Shown one piece after another: positions 7,971-16,722 of a DNA stretch of 64,000 nt (positions are counted from its first letter, which is position 1; every line of letters starts with the position of its first letter). This stretch comes from Laspinema palackyanum D2c (GTDB taxonomy: Bacteria > Cyanobacteriota > Cyanobacteriia > Cyanobacteriales > Laspinemataceae). The DNA lies in assembly GCF_025370875.1 (NCBI RefSeq), contig NZ_JAMXFD010000012.1:1-64000 (forward strand), given 5' to 3'. The notes beneath the pieces were generated by a model that did no database searches, was not told where the DNA came from, and saw only the letters and a list, made by a program, of their open reading frames with translations. Position numbers and translations under genes: made by a program.

Positions 7971-9086
7971 GTGGTTAATTTCTTTAAAAAATTCCTGTCT
8001 AAAGGATCCAATGGAATTGGACTGGAAATTGCTCCAGAACGACTCAATATCGTGCAACTGCGTCAACAGGGTGCCTCCTATCAACTAGAAACTTATGCTA
8101 CGGCGGAAGTCCCCGAAGGCGTTGTGCAAGAAGGGTTGATTGCGGACCCCCCGGAGATGGCTCAACTGATCCAAGAAACCCTCGCCGAACACAATTTAAC
8201 AAATATCAAGCGGGTCGCTACGGCTGTACCGGCGCGGGAAGGGGTAATTCGGATTATTCCCGTTCCCAAAGAACTGAATGATTTGGAATTGCGGGAGTAC
8301 ATGAACCAAGAGGCGGGACTCTATTTGCCCTTTCCCCGAGAAGAGGCGGATGTGGACTTCCAAAAGTTAGGGGAGTTCATGGATGAGGATGGCATCGAAA
8401 AGGTCCAGGTGCTGCTCGTGGCCACTCGCAAGGAAGTGACGGATACTTATATTAGTACCTTTCAAGAAGCGGGTTTAGGGATAGAAATTCTGGAGATTTC
8501 GAGTTTTGCCCTGTTACGGACGATTCGAGAACAACTGCTCCAGTTACCGCCAGAAGAGGCGGTGGTGCTGACAGATATTCAGTTTGATAGTACCGAAATT
8601 GCGATCGTGGTGGATGGGATTCCCCAGTTTTCTCGAACCATCCCGATCGGGACCTATCAGGTGCAAACGGCCCTATCCCAAGCGATGAATTTACCCCCTT
8701 CTCGCAATACGGATATGTTGCAGGGGATGACCATTCCGGCTAACCCAACAGAAAGTACGGGGTCAGGTACAATGGGGGGAGGAAGTAGCCCGGGGACACA
8801 GGCTATTATTAAAGTGTTTTCCGAGTTAGGGGACGAACTGCGGCGCTCAATTGATTTTTATATGAATCAGAGCGAAGGATTGGAGGTCGGACAGCTCCTG
8901 CTGGCAGGACCGGGCGCATCGATTGGAGGGTTGGATGACTTTTTCAATCAGCGATTAAGTTTATTAAGCATAGTAGTGGATCCAGTGGAGAATTTAGCCC
9001 TGGAAGTAGACGAAGAAAAAATGCCCCTAATGCAGCGCCCAGGATTGGGAGTTGTGCTGGGGTTAGCCATGCGGGAGGCCAAATGA
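7971..9086 (+). CDS. pilM: Type IV pilus assembly protein PilM
   Basis: PilM is a cytoplasmic actin-like ATPase that binds the N-terminus of PilN and links the pilus motor to the inner-membrane platform. The sequence has the characteristic start (NFFKKFLSKGSNGIGLEIAP), and the DIQFDSTEIAIVVDGIPQFSRTIPIG stretch of the fold is present near residues 205-230 (positions given, motif longer than quoted elsewhere). I chose GTG at 7971 because family members start at this point. A TTG eight codons upstream (7947) is the alternative, giving 379 residues. Neither start has a clear Shine-Dalgarno sequence. One base separates it from pilN, indicating an operon. Confidence 0.93.
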   Translation: MVNFFKKFLSKGSNGIGLEIAPERLNIVQLRQQGASYQLETYATAEVPEGVVQEGLIADPPEMAQLIQETLAEHNLTNIKRVATAVPAREGVIRIIPVPKELNDLELREYMNQEAGLYLPFPREEADVDFQKLGEFMDEDGIEKVQVLLVATRKEVTDTYISTFQEAGLGIEILEISSFALLRTIREQLLQLPPEEAVVLTDIQFDSTEIAIVVDGIPQFSRTIPIGTYQVQTALSQAMNLPPSRNTDMLQGMTIPANPTESTGSGTMGGGSSPGTQAIIKVFSELGDELRRSIDFYMNQSEGLEVGQLLLAGPGASIGGLDDFFNQRLSLLSIVVDPVENLALEVDEEKMPLMQRPGLGVVLGLAMREAK

Positions 9087-9087
9087 A

Positions 9088-9894
9088 ATGTATAGTCTAG
9101 AAATTAATTTTCTCAACGATCGCGCTGATTATAAGCCCCCAGTTGTGAAAAAAGCGCCCGGTGCAACTTCCAGGCAACAAACGACAATGTTGATTGGGGG
9201 AATGGCTGCCGGAATATCGGCGATCGCCGTAGTCATGGGGGGCTGGTTTGTGGTGAATAACCAAAACACCGAACTCAAGGGACAGTTGGCTAACCTGGAA
9301 AGTCAATCCGGGAGTTTGGGTGCTCAAGTTCAAGAGGTTGAAGCCATCAATGCTGAAATTCAGCAGTTGAATACCCAAATTACATTTTTTGCCAATATTT
9401 TCAATACTTCAGTCAAGCCGATGTCAGCGCTGTTACAAGAACTGCGCGATCGCCTCCCGCCCGGGGTCCAAGTGGCTAATCTCAACCATACAATCGAACA
9501 AACGCCTCCAGAAGAAATTCAAGCCTCCTCACCCTGGACGAAAGTCAAACAAAAGATTCAGATCCGGGGATATGCCAAAACCTTTGATGATGTCAATGAT
9601 TTTGTGCTCACCCTGAAGCGATCGCCCTTCTTTAATGAGAGTCAAACCCAGTTAATCGATGCCACCCTGGTAGACAATCCGGTGGCGGTGGAATGCGACC
9701 CTAGTTTCCAGGGTCAACAAGTCACCTGTCCCCCGACAGACTTTCAACTGCCCAAAGTTGTCGAATATAACATTAATGCCACGGTGAGCAACGTTCTGGC
9801 TTCAGAAATTCTCGCTGATCTCCAGCGAACTCGGGCAGAAGGACTGACCACTCGCATCAATTCACTCGAACAACAGGGGGTAATTCAACGATGA
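9088..9894 (+). CDS. pilN: Type IV pilus inner-membrane protein PilN
   Basis: The protein has 268 residues. A short cytoplasmic N-terminus (MYSLEINFLNDRADYK, the PilM-binding segment in this family) is followed by one membrane span at about residues 35-55. A coiled coil (LANLESQSGSLGAQVQEVEA) and a periplasmic domain follow. PilN pairs with PilO through this coiled coil to form the alignment complex. The ATG lies one base after the pilM stop, and the gene's own TGA overlaps the pilO ATG (ATGA at 9891-9894), so translation is coupled. Confidence 0.93.
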   Translation: MYSLEINFLNDRADYKPPVVKKAPGATSRQQTTMLIGGMAAGISAIAVVMGGWFVVNNQNTELKGQLANLESQSGSLGAQVQEVEAINAEIQQLNTQITFFANIFNTSVKPMSALLQELRDRLPPGVQVANLNHTIEQTPPEEIQASSPWTKVKQKIQIRGYAKTFDDVNDFVLTLKRSPFFNESQTQLIDATLVDNPVAVECDPSFQGQQVTCPPTDFQLPKVVEYNINATVSNVLASEILADLQRTRAEGLTTRINSLEQQGVIQR

Positions 9895-10742
9895 CCGTCA
9901 GCGAACAGTTTATGGCAATGGAGGCAGCCCGGGCTGAGGCGGCTCCACCGCCAGGAAGTTATAAAATTGGTAGCTTTGTCCTCACCCCACAAATTCAAGG
10001 GATTTTAATTGCCGTCCTTGGGTTGGGACTCGCCGGATTTGCAGGCTTTAAGATGCTGTTGCCTGCGATGGAAGAGCAGACGAACTTAAAGGCGCAAATT
10101 GCAGCAAAAGAAGCCGAAATCGCAACTCAACAATCAAAAATCCGCCAAAGAGACGAGGCCAGAGCAAATTTAGCCACAACCAAACAACAAAAGGAAAATG
10201 TCTTAGCCTTATTTGCTCAAGGGGCGACCTTAGAAACCTTGCTGTTGGACATTAACCAAATTGTTCGGCAAAGTGGGGGAAATTTAGAATCCTTCAAGCC
10301 CTTAGAAACCAGCCCGAATGACTGGATTTTTACCGAAGGCACCGCCACAGCTGCAGGGGCAGCAGCTCCTCCCCCGGCTGACCCAGCCGCCGCTGCTGCT
10401 GCCGCCCCTACGCCTTCCTTAACGCTGTCCCAAGCCGTGGAAGGGAAGACAATGGAGCTGGCAATGGCCGGAAGCTATCAGCAAACCCTAGATACCTTGC
10501 GACGGCTGGAACGGTTACAACAGATGGTTGTATTTGGTGAATTTACCAGTACATTGGGTGAAGGCAGTCAGAGGATTTTTGTCGATCCAGATGGTAAAAT
10601 TACCGAACAGTCACCCGCAAATCTCGAAACCAATTTTAATTTGATAGCGGTGATGCCGTTACCACCAGAGCAGCTCGAAAATTTAGCAGCCCCACCGCCC
10701 CCACCCGCGGCGGCGGCAGGAGAACAACCACCGGCTCAATAA
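9891..10742 (+). CDS. pilO: Type IV pilus inner-membrane protein PilO
   Basis: The protein has 283 residues with one membrane span near residues 38-60, a coiled coil rich in K/E/Q (residues 62-100) and a periplasmic domain. Two low-complexity Ala/Pro stretches stand out: AAAAAAAPTP near residue 165 and a proline/alanine tail at the C-terminus. The tail is longer than in enterobacterial PilO but such tails occur in cyanobacteria. PilO forms a heterodimer with PilN and contacts the PilQ secretin. The start overlaps the pilN stop. A terminator hairpin follows at 10873. Confidence 0.9.
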   Translation: MTVSEQFMAMEAARAEAAPPPGSYKIGSFVLTPQIQGILIAVLGLGLAGFAGFKMLLPAMEEQTNLKAQIAAKEAEIATQQSKIRQRDEARANLATTKQQKENVLALFAQGATLETLLLDINQIVRQSGGNLESFKPLETSPNDWIFTEGTATAAGAAAPPPADPAAAAAAAPTPSLTLSQAVEGKTMELAMAGSYQQTLDTLRRLERLQQMVVFGEFTSTLGEGSQRIFVDPDGKITEQSPANLETNFNLIAVMPLPPEQLENLAAPPPPPAAAAGEQPPAQ

Positions 10743-10872
10743 GGCTGAAAATGGCGATCGCAGTTACAGGAGTTTCAGAACATAAAGGTCACGGCAGCGG
10801 AAAGCAGGGTCGGGCGATCGCAACCCATTTCCATACAGCCGTGTCCCTTTACAAAAATTTAAAGTCAAAATC

Positions 10873-10913
10873 CGGATAGGGGAGTATGAATGAATCAAAC
10901 CTATCCGTTTTTT
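10873..10913 (+). terminator. Rho-independent terminator after pilO
   Basis: CGGATAGG (10873-10880) pairs with CCTATCCG (10900-10907), followed directly by TTTTTT. This is a textbook intrinsic terminator closing the pilM-N-O transcript. Its T-run overlaps the -35 box of the pilQ promoter. Confidence 0.75.
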
Positions 10914-10940
10914 GACAGTTAGGGATTGAAGGGCTATATA
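10912..10940 (+). promoter_or_regulatory. Sigma70-type promoter for pilQ
   Basis: TTGACA at 10912-10917 matches the -35 consensus. A 17-bp spacer leads to TATATA at 10935-10940 as -10. The predicted transcript start near 10947 leaves a leader of about 48 nt before the GTG of pilQ, with a strong ribosome site (GGGAGGAGGG at 10981-10990). Confidence 0.7.
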
Positions 10941-10994
10941 AGACTTTAATCGCAGTTTAATCAGAGTGGACTTTTTTTAAGGGAGGAGGGAACG

Positions 10995-13343
10995 GTGAAA
11001 CAGCCTCATGCACTCGGGTGCTTATTCGGAGCTAGTGCGATCGTGATTATGGCCAGCGCCCCAGCAATGGCAGTCACTCAAATCACAGGAGTGAACGTCA
11101 GTACCAGCGGTGGCGGAGTCCAGGTAATTTTGGATACCCAGGGGGGCGATCGGCCCCAAGTCTTTACCGTCAACCGAGGTACAGACGTTATTGCAGATAT
11201 TATCAATACTCAACTCAGCCTACCCGGGGGGCAGAGTTTCCGTCAAAATAACCCAGCACCAGGGATTACCTCCATCGTCGTCACCCCCCTCGATGCCAAT
11301 AGCGTCCGGGTGATCGTCAGTGGCAGCAGCAGCGCCCCAGAGGTCGCCATCAACCAAGCCGATGCGTCTGGAATTAACCTTGGCTTCAATACCGGAGGGG
11401 GCGTTGCCGCCTTACCTAATGTCAGCCCTTCCACCCCTCCTCCACCTCCTGGCATGACGCCACCCCCGGGCATCCCATCGAGTCCAGACGTACTCGTGCC
11501 AAATCCGCAAATCACCATTGAGGGTGGCCCTGCTCCGATTGCCAGACCCAACCAGGCATCAGCACCCCCTTTTCAGCCGCGAGCGGTTGCCCCACCCTTA
11601 GGGGATATTGCCGTTGGCAACGTTGATTCTTCTGCCTCCATCATTACTTTAGGAACAACTGAAGTCATTCCCCGGCTGGTCCTACGGGATGCACCTGTGC
11701 GAGATGTATTGGCACTTTTAGCGCGATCGGCAGGTTTTAACCTAGCCTATAGTCCACCCCCGCGTAATGAAGGGGGTCAAGCGCAGAACGTAGAAGACGA
11801 TGGGGGACCTAAAATTTCCCTAGATATTGAAAACGAGCCGATTGAAAATATCTTCAACTATATCCTCCGCCTAGGAGGACTTGAAGCAAACCGAGTCGCC
11901 GACACCATTTTTGTAGGAGTTCGACTGCCAGATTCGGCTCGCAACGTAGTTATTCGGACATTAAGGCTTAATCAAGTTAGCGCGCTAGATGCAGCTAACT
12001 TTCTTGTTGCACAAGGGGCAGAAAGACAAGAGATTGCAAGCCAAGTTCAGGTACAGACATTTTCCCAGGGAGAGGGTCTACCTCCGCGTTTGATAGAAAC
12101 AGTAGACAACGATTTTCAACGATTAGCGCCTGAGCTACCAGAGCAAGAAGGAATACTGGGGCCAAATAGATTGGGCGCTCCCTACCTGCTGAATGGGATA
12201 TTGGTGACCATAGACACGCGGATGAATTCCGTCACTCTCATTGGGGAACCTCGGAAAATTGAAATTGCTAGTGCTTTAATCAGTCAAATCGATCTTCGTC
12301 AGCGTCAAGTGGCAGTGAATGTCAAGATTATTGACGTCAACTTAGCTAATGTCGATAACTTTAGCAGTAGCTTTTCTTTTGGCATTAATGATAGTTTCTT
12401 TGTCAATGATGCAGGAGCAGCAGCCGTTAACTTTGGTGGAGTGAATCCCCCCAGCCGTACTACTCTGACCGCAAGTCCTTTAGTTCCTCCGGTTATTACT
12501 AATCCCGCTGGGGCAGATGTCCAGTTCGATCGCAACCAACTCATTCAAGTTCCCCTCACGGGTCCACGAGGAGCAGAGGGACTCTTTCTGCGTCCCATTC
12601 CTGGAATTAGTAGCGATCCTCTGAGGGTAAACATTTCAGAGTACGAGGGGTTTGAAGTCGATCCGACAACGGGGGTTATTACAGCCGGTGAGGCTACTTT
12701 TAGTCTGCCTACCTTGTTCCAATACCCGAAACGATTTTTGTCCCTACTCCAGGCGCAGATTCAGAGTCGGAATGCGAAAATTTTGACGGATCCGACCCTG
12801 GTCATTCAACAGGGAGAAAGCGCTCAGGTTAACTTGACTCAGGATGTTCTTCAAAGTGTTACCATTCAAACTCAAGATACGGTTGCAGGACCCCGAGAAA
12901 CCAGAAGCCCTACATTGATCCCGGTGGGTTTAACACTGGCGATCGCCGTTGAAAATATTGATGACAATGGATTCATCACGGTGCAGCTCAATCCTGAAGT
13001 GAGCTCACCTGTGGGTCAAGAAACGACAGGTGACGGAGGATTTGTCACCCTGGTACAGCGCCGCAGCCTCTCTTCTGGACGGTTGCGCCTGCGGGATGGG
13101 CAGACTTTAATCATTTCCGGCATCATTCAGGACCAAGACCGAACCACGGTAAGCAAAGTCCCAATTTTAGGGGATTTACCTCTGATTGGTTCGTTGTTCA
13201 GAAGCACGAACCGGCAAAATGAACGGGCTGAGGTGATTGTCCTGGTGACGCCTCAGATTCTGGATGATTCGGATAATGCTGGCTTTGGTTATGGGTATTC
13301 CCCTGGGCAGGAGGTCCAACAAATGCTGAATCAAAATCGGTAA
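10995..13343 (+). CDS. pilQ: Type IV pilus secretin PilQ
   Basis: PilQ forms the outer-membrane channel for the pilus. The 782-residue product has a signal peptide (residues 1-26, ending near ASAPAMA), an AMIN domain (about 28-125), a Pro/Gly-rich linker (145-205), secretin/STN-type N domains (about 225-440) and the C-terminal secretin domain. The last domain includes VPILGDLPLIGSLFRS near residue 725, the conserved secretin motif. The GTG start at 10995 is supported by GGGAGGAGGG just upstream. It has its own promoter but belongs functionally with pilM-N-O. Confidence 0.95.
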   Translation: MKQPHALGCLFGASAIVIMASAPAMAVTQITGVNVSTSGGGVQVILDTQGGDRPQVFTVNRGTDVIADIINTQLSLPGGQSFRQNNPAPGITSIVVTPLDANSVRVIVSGSSSAPEVAINQADASGINLGFNTGGGVAALPNVSPSTPPPPPGMTPPPGIPSSPDVLVPNPQITIEGGPAPIARPNQASAPPFQPRAVAPPLGDIAVGNVDSSASIITLGTTEVIPRLVLRDAPVRDVLALLARSAGFNLAYSPPPRNEGGQAQNVEDDGGPKISLDIENEPIENIFNYILRLGGLEANRVADTIFVGVRLPDSARNVVIRTLRLNQVSALDAANFLVAQGAERQEIASQVQVQTFSQGEGLPPRLIETVDNDFQRLAPELPEQEGILGPNRLGAPYLLNGILVTIDTRMNSVTLIGEPRKIEIASALISQIDLRQRQVAVNVKIIDVNLANVDNFSSSFSFGINDSFFVNDAGAAAVNFGGVNPPSRTTLTASPLVPPVITNPAGADVQFDRNQLIQVPLTGPRGAEGLFLRPIPGISSDPLRVNISEYEGFEVDPTTGVITAGEATFSLPTLFQYPKRFLSLLQAQIQSRNAKILTDPTLVIQQGESAQVNLTQDVLQSVTIQTQDTVAGPRETRSPTLIPVGLTLAIAVENIDDNGFITVQLNPEVSSPVGQETTGDGGFVTLVQRRSLSSGRLRLRDGQTLIISGIIQDQDRTTVSKVPILGDLPLIGSLFRSTNRQNERAEVIVLVTPQILDDSDNAGFGYGYSPGQEVQQMLNQNR

Positions 13344-13430
13344 TTTTTTGGGGTGAGCTCACCCTACTCCGGGCTTCTATTCCTTTAGATTTATTTTTTG
13401 GGGAGACTTCCCAAAGGAGAATCGAGAATT

Positions 13431-13470
13431 AATAAAACCTCCTGTTAAATAAAAAACAGGCGGTTTTATT
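13431..13470 (+). terminator. Terminator after pilQ
   Basis: AATAAAACC and CCTGTT pair with AACAGG and GGTTTTATT around an A-rich loop, with a single mismatch in the stem. The flanking A and T runs make it a bidirectional-looking intrinsic terminator about 90 bases past the pilQ stop. Confidence 0.7.
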
Positions 13471-13780
13471 GTTTAAAGGAGCTTAAGCAATTCCACTGTA
13501 GCTACGATTGTACAATTTTTTAGGACAACTCTTTGATGGATCCATTGGTGGAACCCTTGGGGACAATGAAAAAAAAATCCTCAAATCTATATAAATTAAA
13601 GGTTTCACCGATCCATATTGGGTTGACACCCTTTAGAATAATGCAGTGAAAAGTCGAATCAGTGGGAGTTTCAGCGATTTATTTCTGCTTTCTCCCTTAA
13701 ACTATTGGGGGACCTCCTAAATTGCCCTGGCAATTGAGGTCCCTTGGATTCACTCAAATTAACCTGTACGGAGTAACAAA
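13471..13780. other. Leader and promoter region of the HU gene
   Basis: These 310 bases contain no credible gene. An imperfect dyad TGTAGCTACGATTGTACA lies near 13497-13514. It resembles a regulator site but matches no consensus I can name with confidence. TTGACA occurs near 13622 without a well-spaced -10. A hairpin-like CCTAAATTGCCCTGGCAATT with complementary bases lies near 13714. Confidence 0.4.
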
Positions 13781-14059
13781 ATGAACAAAGGTGAACTCGT
13801 CGATGTTGTAGCTGAGAAGGCTAACGTCACTAAAAAACAAGCAGATGCGGTCCTGACTGCGGCCCTCGATGCCATTATCGAAGCGGTCTCCTCTGGGGAT
13901 AAAGTCACCCTGGTGGGATTTGGCTCGTTTGAAGCTCGTGAGCGCAAAGCGCGTGAAGGTCGCAACCCCAAAACCGGCGACAAAATGGAAATTCCGGCAA
14001 CCAAGGTCCCTGCCTTCTCTGCTGGTAAGTTCTTTAAAGAAAAAGTGGCTCCTAAGTAA
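13781..14059 (+). CDS. hup: HU family DNA-binding protein
   Basis: HU is a small dimeric nucleoid protein that bends DNA without sequence specificity. At 92 residues it has the standard length. The N-terminal helices (MNKGELVDVVAEKANVTKKQ), the glycine turn VGFGSFEARERKAR and the DNA-gripping beta arm GRNPKTGDKMEIPA are all intact, with the intercalating proline in the arm. It is followed after 23 bases by a cobD-like gene on the same strand with no terminator between, so read-through is likely. Confidence 0.95.
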   Translation: MNKGELVDVVAEKANVTKKQADAVLTAALDAIIEAVSSGDKVTLVGFGSFEARERKAREGRNPKTGDKMEIPATKVPAFSAGKFFKEKVAPK

Positions 14060-14082
14060 GGGAGTCACATCCCGATCGCCCT

Positions 14083-15195
14083 TTGAATCAGCCAAAGCAT
14101 GGGGGGAATTTAGCCTGGGCAGCAACTCTGGCAGGCTGTCCCCCTTCCTCTATCCTGGATTTCTCCGCCAGCATTAGTCCGTTGGGGCCGCCCCCATCGG
14201 TCAATGCGGCTATTCACAGCCACTTGGGCGAACTGCGAAACTACCCTGACCCCAGCTACTATTCCTTGCGATCGCAGTTGGGTCAGGCTTGCAGTCTTCC
14301 TCCTGAGTGGATCCTGCCCGGTAATGGGGCGGCAGAGTTGTTAACCTGGGCAGGATACTCACTCTCGACCCTGCCTACTACGTTTCTGTTAACCCCCGCC
14401 TTTGGCGATTACCGTCGGTGTCTGCAAACTTTTGGCGCAACGGTGGTGGATTGTCCCCTTTTGGGAGATGAGGAAGGGGAATTCCTGGGGGTGGGTGAAG
14501 CAACAGCTAAAACCCCCTCGGGATTAGACTGCCTCATTCCTAAATTGCAGCAGCAGAAAGCCCCAGGCGGTCTGTTGCTGAATAATCCGCACAATCCCAC
14601 GGGTCAACTATTTTCAAAAACCGAAATTCTGCCCTATCTGGAGCATTTTGCCCTGGTGGTGGTGGATGAAGCCTTTATGGATTTTCTCCCCCCCGAGGAC
14701 CAGGAAAGTTTGATAACGGTGGTCCAGGATTACCCCAATTTAGTGATTCTGCGATCGCTGACTAAGTTTTACTCTATGCCTGGACTCCGCCTGGGTTATG
14801 CGATCGCCCATCCCGACTGCCTCCAACAGTGGCAACAGTGGCGCGACCCTTGGCCGGTCAATATCCTAGCGGCAGCAGTTGGGGAAGCGGTGGTCCAGGA
14901 TATAGCCTTTCAGCAACAAACTTGGGCCTGGTTGCCGACGGCGCGATCGCAACTGTTTGACGGGTTAGCCGGAATACCCGGATTGCAGCCCCTGCCTTCA
15001 GCGGCGAATTTCTTACTGGTGCGATCGCAGCATTCCTGTTCCCAACTGCAACAGGACCTACTCACCCGTCACCGCATCCTAATCCGGGACTGCCTCAGCT
15101 TTCCCGAACTCGGCGACGCCTATTTTCGGGTGGCGGTGCGTCTCCCGGAAGAAAACCAGCGCCTAATTGCCGCCTTAACCGATATTTTGTCTTAG
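14083..15195 (+). CDS. cobD: Threonine-phosphate decarboxylase-like aminotransferase (CobD type)
   Basis: The protein has 370 residues with the PLP-dependent class I/II fold. It has the CobD N-terminus (KHGGNLAWAATLAG, then ILDFSASISPLGPP), the NNPHNPTGQL motif, the aspartate in VVVDEAFMDF and the PLP lysine in SLTKFYSMPGLRLGY. CobD makes (R)-1-aminopropanol phosphate for the cobalamin nucleotide loop. Cyanobacteria make pseudocobalamin and usually carry such a gene. Histidinol-phosphate aminotransferase is the nearest alternative, but the start motif favours CobD. The TTG start at 14083 is the only one giving the KHGGN start. Confidence 0.85.
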   Translation: MNQPKHGGNLAWAATLAGCPPSSILDFSASISPLGPPPSVNAAIHSHLGELRNYPDPSYYSLRSQLGQACSLPPEWILPGNGAAELLTWAGYSLSTLPTTFLLTPAFGDYRRCLQTFGATVVDCPLLGDEEGEFLGVGEATAKTPSGLDCLIPKLQQQKAPGGLLLNNPHNPTGQLFSKTEILPYLEHFALVVVDEAFMDFLPPEDQESLITVVQDYPNLVILRSLTKFYSMPGLRLGYAIAHPDCLQQWQQWRDPWPVNILAAAVGEAVVQDIAFQQQTWAWLPTARSQLFDGLAGIPGLQPLPSAANFLLVRSQHSCSQLQQDLLTRHRILIRDCLSFPELGDAYFRVAVRLPEENQRLIAALTDILS

Positions 15196-15213
15196 ATTGG
15201 GGAATCGAACACC

Positions 15214-16641
15214 GTGACCTTGGATTACGATTTAGTCGTTATTGGCGGCACTCGCCCGGGAATAGAAGCGGCCATTACTGCCGCCAAACTGCAAGCGCGA
15301 GTGGCCCTGGTCCAACCGCCTCAACAGGCCGTCAATGCCCCTCCGTTTTATGAGGGGACAGGGCCCTTACAAACAGCGGAGTTATTTGATTCCCCTTCGA
15401 TTCTCTGGGGTGCGCCATTTCCCAAGGACCTCTCGGAACTGGCCCGCGCCCTGGCGCAGTCAACCCAGGCCCTGGCATCCTTGGGGGAAGAACGGTCCCC
15501 GGCAGTTCTCGCTTCTCTCGGCATTGATGTGATTGCAGAGGCGGGAGAGTTTATTTGCATACCACAACTTACCCTAGATGTCAAGACTAGACGCCTAATT
15601 TCTCGCCATTATTTATTAGCCCCCAGTTTTCGGTCAGCGATTCCTGACATTCCGGGACTGGCAACCACGGGATACCTGACCCGGGAAACCTTCCATCACT
15701 TCACCCAAGGAACCCTCCCGAATAGCATTGCAATTATTGGCAGCGACCCCAATGGCATTGAACTGGCACAAATCCTAGTTCGGTTGGGAATTGCCATCAC
15801 TCTGATCACTTCTGCACCCCAGATTTTGCCGAAAGAAGACCCCGAGGCGGCACAATTGATTCAGGCACAACTGGAAGCAGACGGCATTCTTGTCTTGACG
15901 GATTCCCCAGTTATGGCAGTTAAATCGAGTCAAGGGAAAAAGATTGTTCAGACTGAAAACCGGGCGATCGCCTGCGATGAAATTTTTATTGCCTGTGGTT
16001 TCCAGTCGAATATTGACGGATTAAACCTAGAAAACGTAGGCGTGAAATTCTACCGGACCCCCCTAGGTCAAAGGGTGCAACTTAACGCTAAATTACAAAC
16101 AACTAACCCGCGCATTTATGGCTGTGGTAACCTAGCAGGGGGCTATCCGCTGGTTAATGTAGCCCGACATGAAGCTGAAATCGCGGTTAAAAATGCCTTA
16201 TTTTTCTCCCGTCATCGCGTTAATTATGGGGGCATTCCCTGGGCGTTTCAGACTTATCCTGAAATTGCCCGAGTCGGACTGACTGAACCCCAGGCGAAAG
16301 CTCGCTATGATGATGTGATTGTTTTGAGGCAATATTTTAAAGGCATTGCCGGGGGTCGATTGCAGCAAGAAACCACGGGTTTTTGTAAGGTATTAGTCCG
16401 GAAAAAGGGAGAGATTTTGGGCGCGCATATTTTAGGACCGGGAGCATCGGAACTGATTCACAGTTTTGCTTTAGGGATGCAAAATAACTTGAAGGTAGAG
16501 GCGATCGCTACTTTACCCCATATTTGGCCCAGTCTGTCGGAGATTAATCAACAAACGGCCCAACTCTGGCAGGAGGGACGGTTCAAGCAAAATACGTTCT
16601 GGCAAAACCTTCTTGATATTTGGTTTAATTGGCGGAGATAA
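15214..16641 (+). CDS. FAD-dependent pyridine nucleotide-disulfide oxidoreductase family protein
   Basis: The protein has 475 residues. It has an FAD Rossmann start (DYDLVVIGGTRPGIEAA), an NAD(P)-binding part near residue 170 (SIAIIGSDPNGIELAQIL), the second FAD motif (IYGCGNLAGG) and a dimerisation domain like mercuric or glutathione reductase. The usual CxxxxC redox-disulfide near residues 40-50 is absent: that segment reads PPFYEGTGPLQ. It is therefore probably not a classical disulfide reductase. It starts with GTG 18 bases after the cobD-like gene, suggesting one transcript. The substrate is unknown. Confidence 0.8.
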   Translation: MTLDYDLVVIGGTRPGIEAAITAAKLQARVALVQPPQQAVNAPPFYEGTGPLQTAELFDSPSILWGAPFPKDLSELARALAQSTQALASLGEERSPAVLASLGIDVIAEAGEFICIPQLTLDVKTRRLISRHYLLAPSFRSAIPDIPGLATTGYLTRETFHHFTQGTLPNSIAIIGSDPNGIELAQILVRLGIAITLITSAPQILPKEDPEAAQLIQAQLEADGILVLTDSPVMAVKSSQGKKIVQTENRAIACDEIFIACGFQSNIDGLNLENVGVKFYRTPLGQRVQLNAKLQTTNPRIYGCGNLAGGYPLVNVARHEAEIAVKNALFFSRHRVNYGGIPWAFQTYPEIARVGLTEPQAKARYDDVIVLRQYFKGIAGGRLQQETTGFCKVLVRKKGEILGAHILGPGASELIHSFALGMQNNLKVEAIATLPHIWPSLSEINQQTAQLWQEGRFKQNTFWQNLLDIWFNWRR

Positions 16642-16654
16642 TTCCCTAAATTCA

Positions 16655-16700
16655 CTTCACCTGGGTTCCGCTTCCCTGGGTAAGGGGAACTCAGGTGAAG
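16655..16700. terminator. Hairpin between convergent genes
   Basis: CTTCACCTGGGTTCC (16655-16669) pairs with GGAACTCAGGTGAAG (16686-16700) with one mismatch. It lies between the oxidoreductase (+) and the CNNM protein (-) stops. It probably ends or stabilises both transcripts, though there is no T-run. Confidence 0.6.
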
Positions 16701-16722
16701 GTTAGCTCATCGGGAGAGAATT

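Noticed and set aside
13497-13514. NtcA-like site upstream of HU
   Set aside because: GTA and TAC are ten bases apart rather than eight, and no -10 follows at the right distance.
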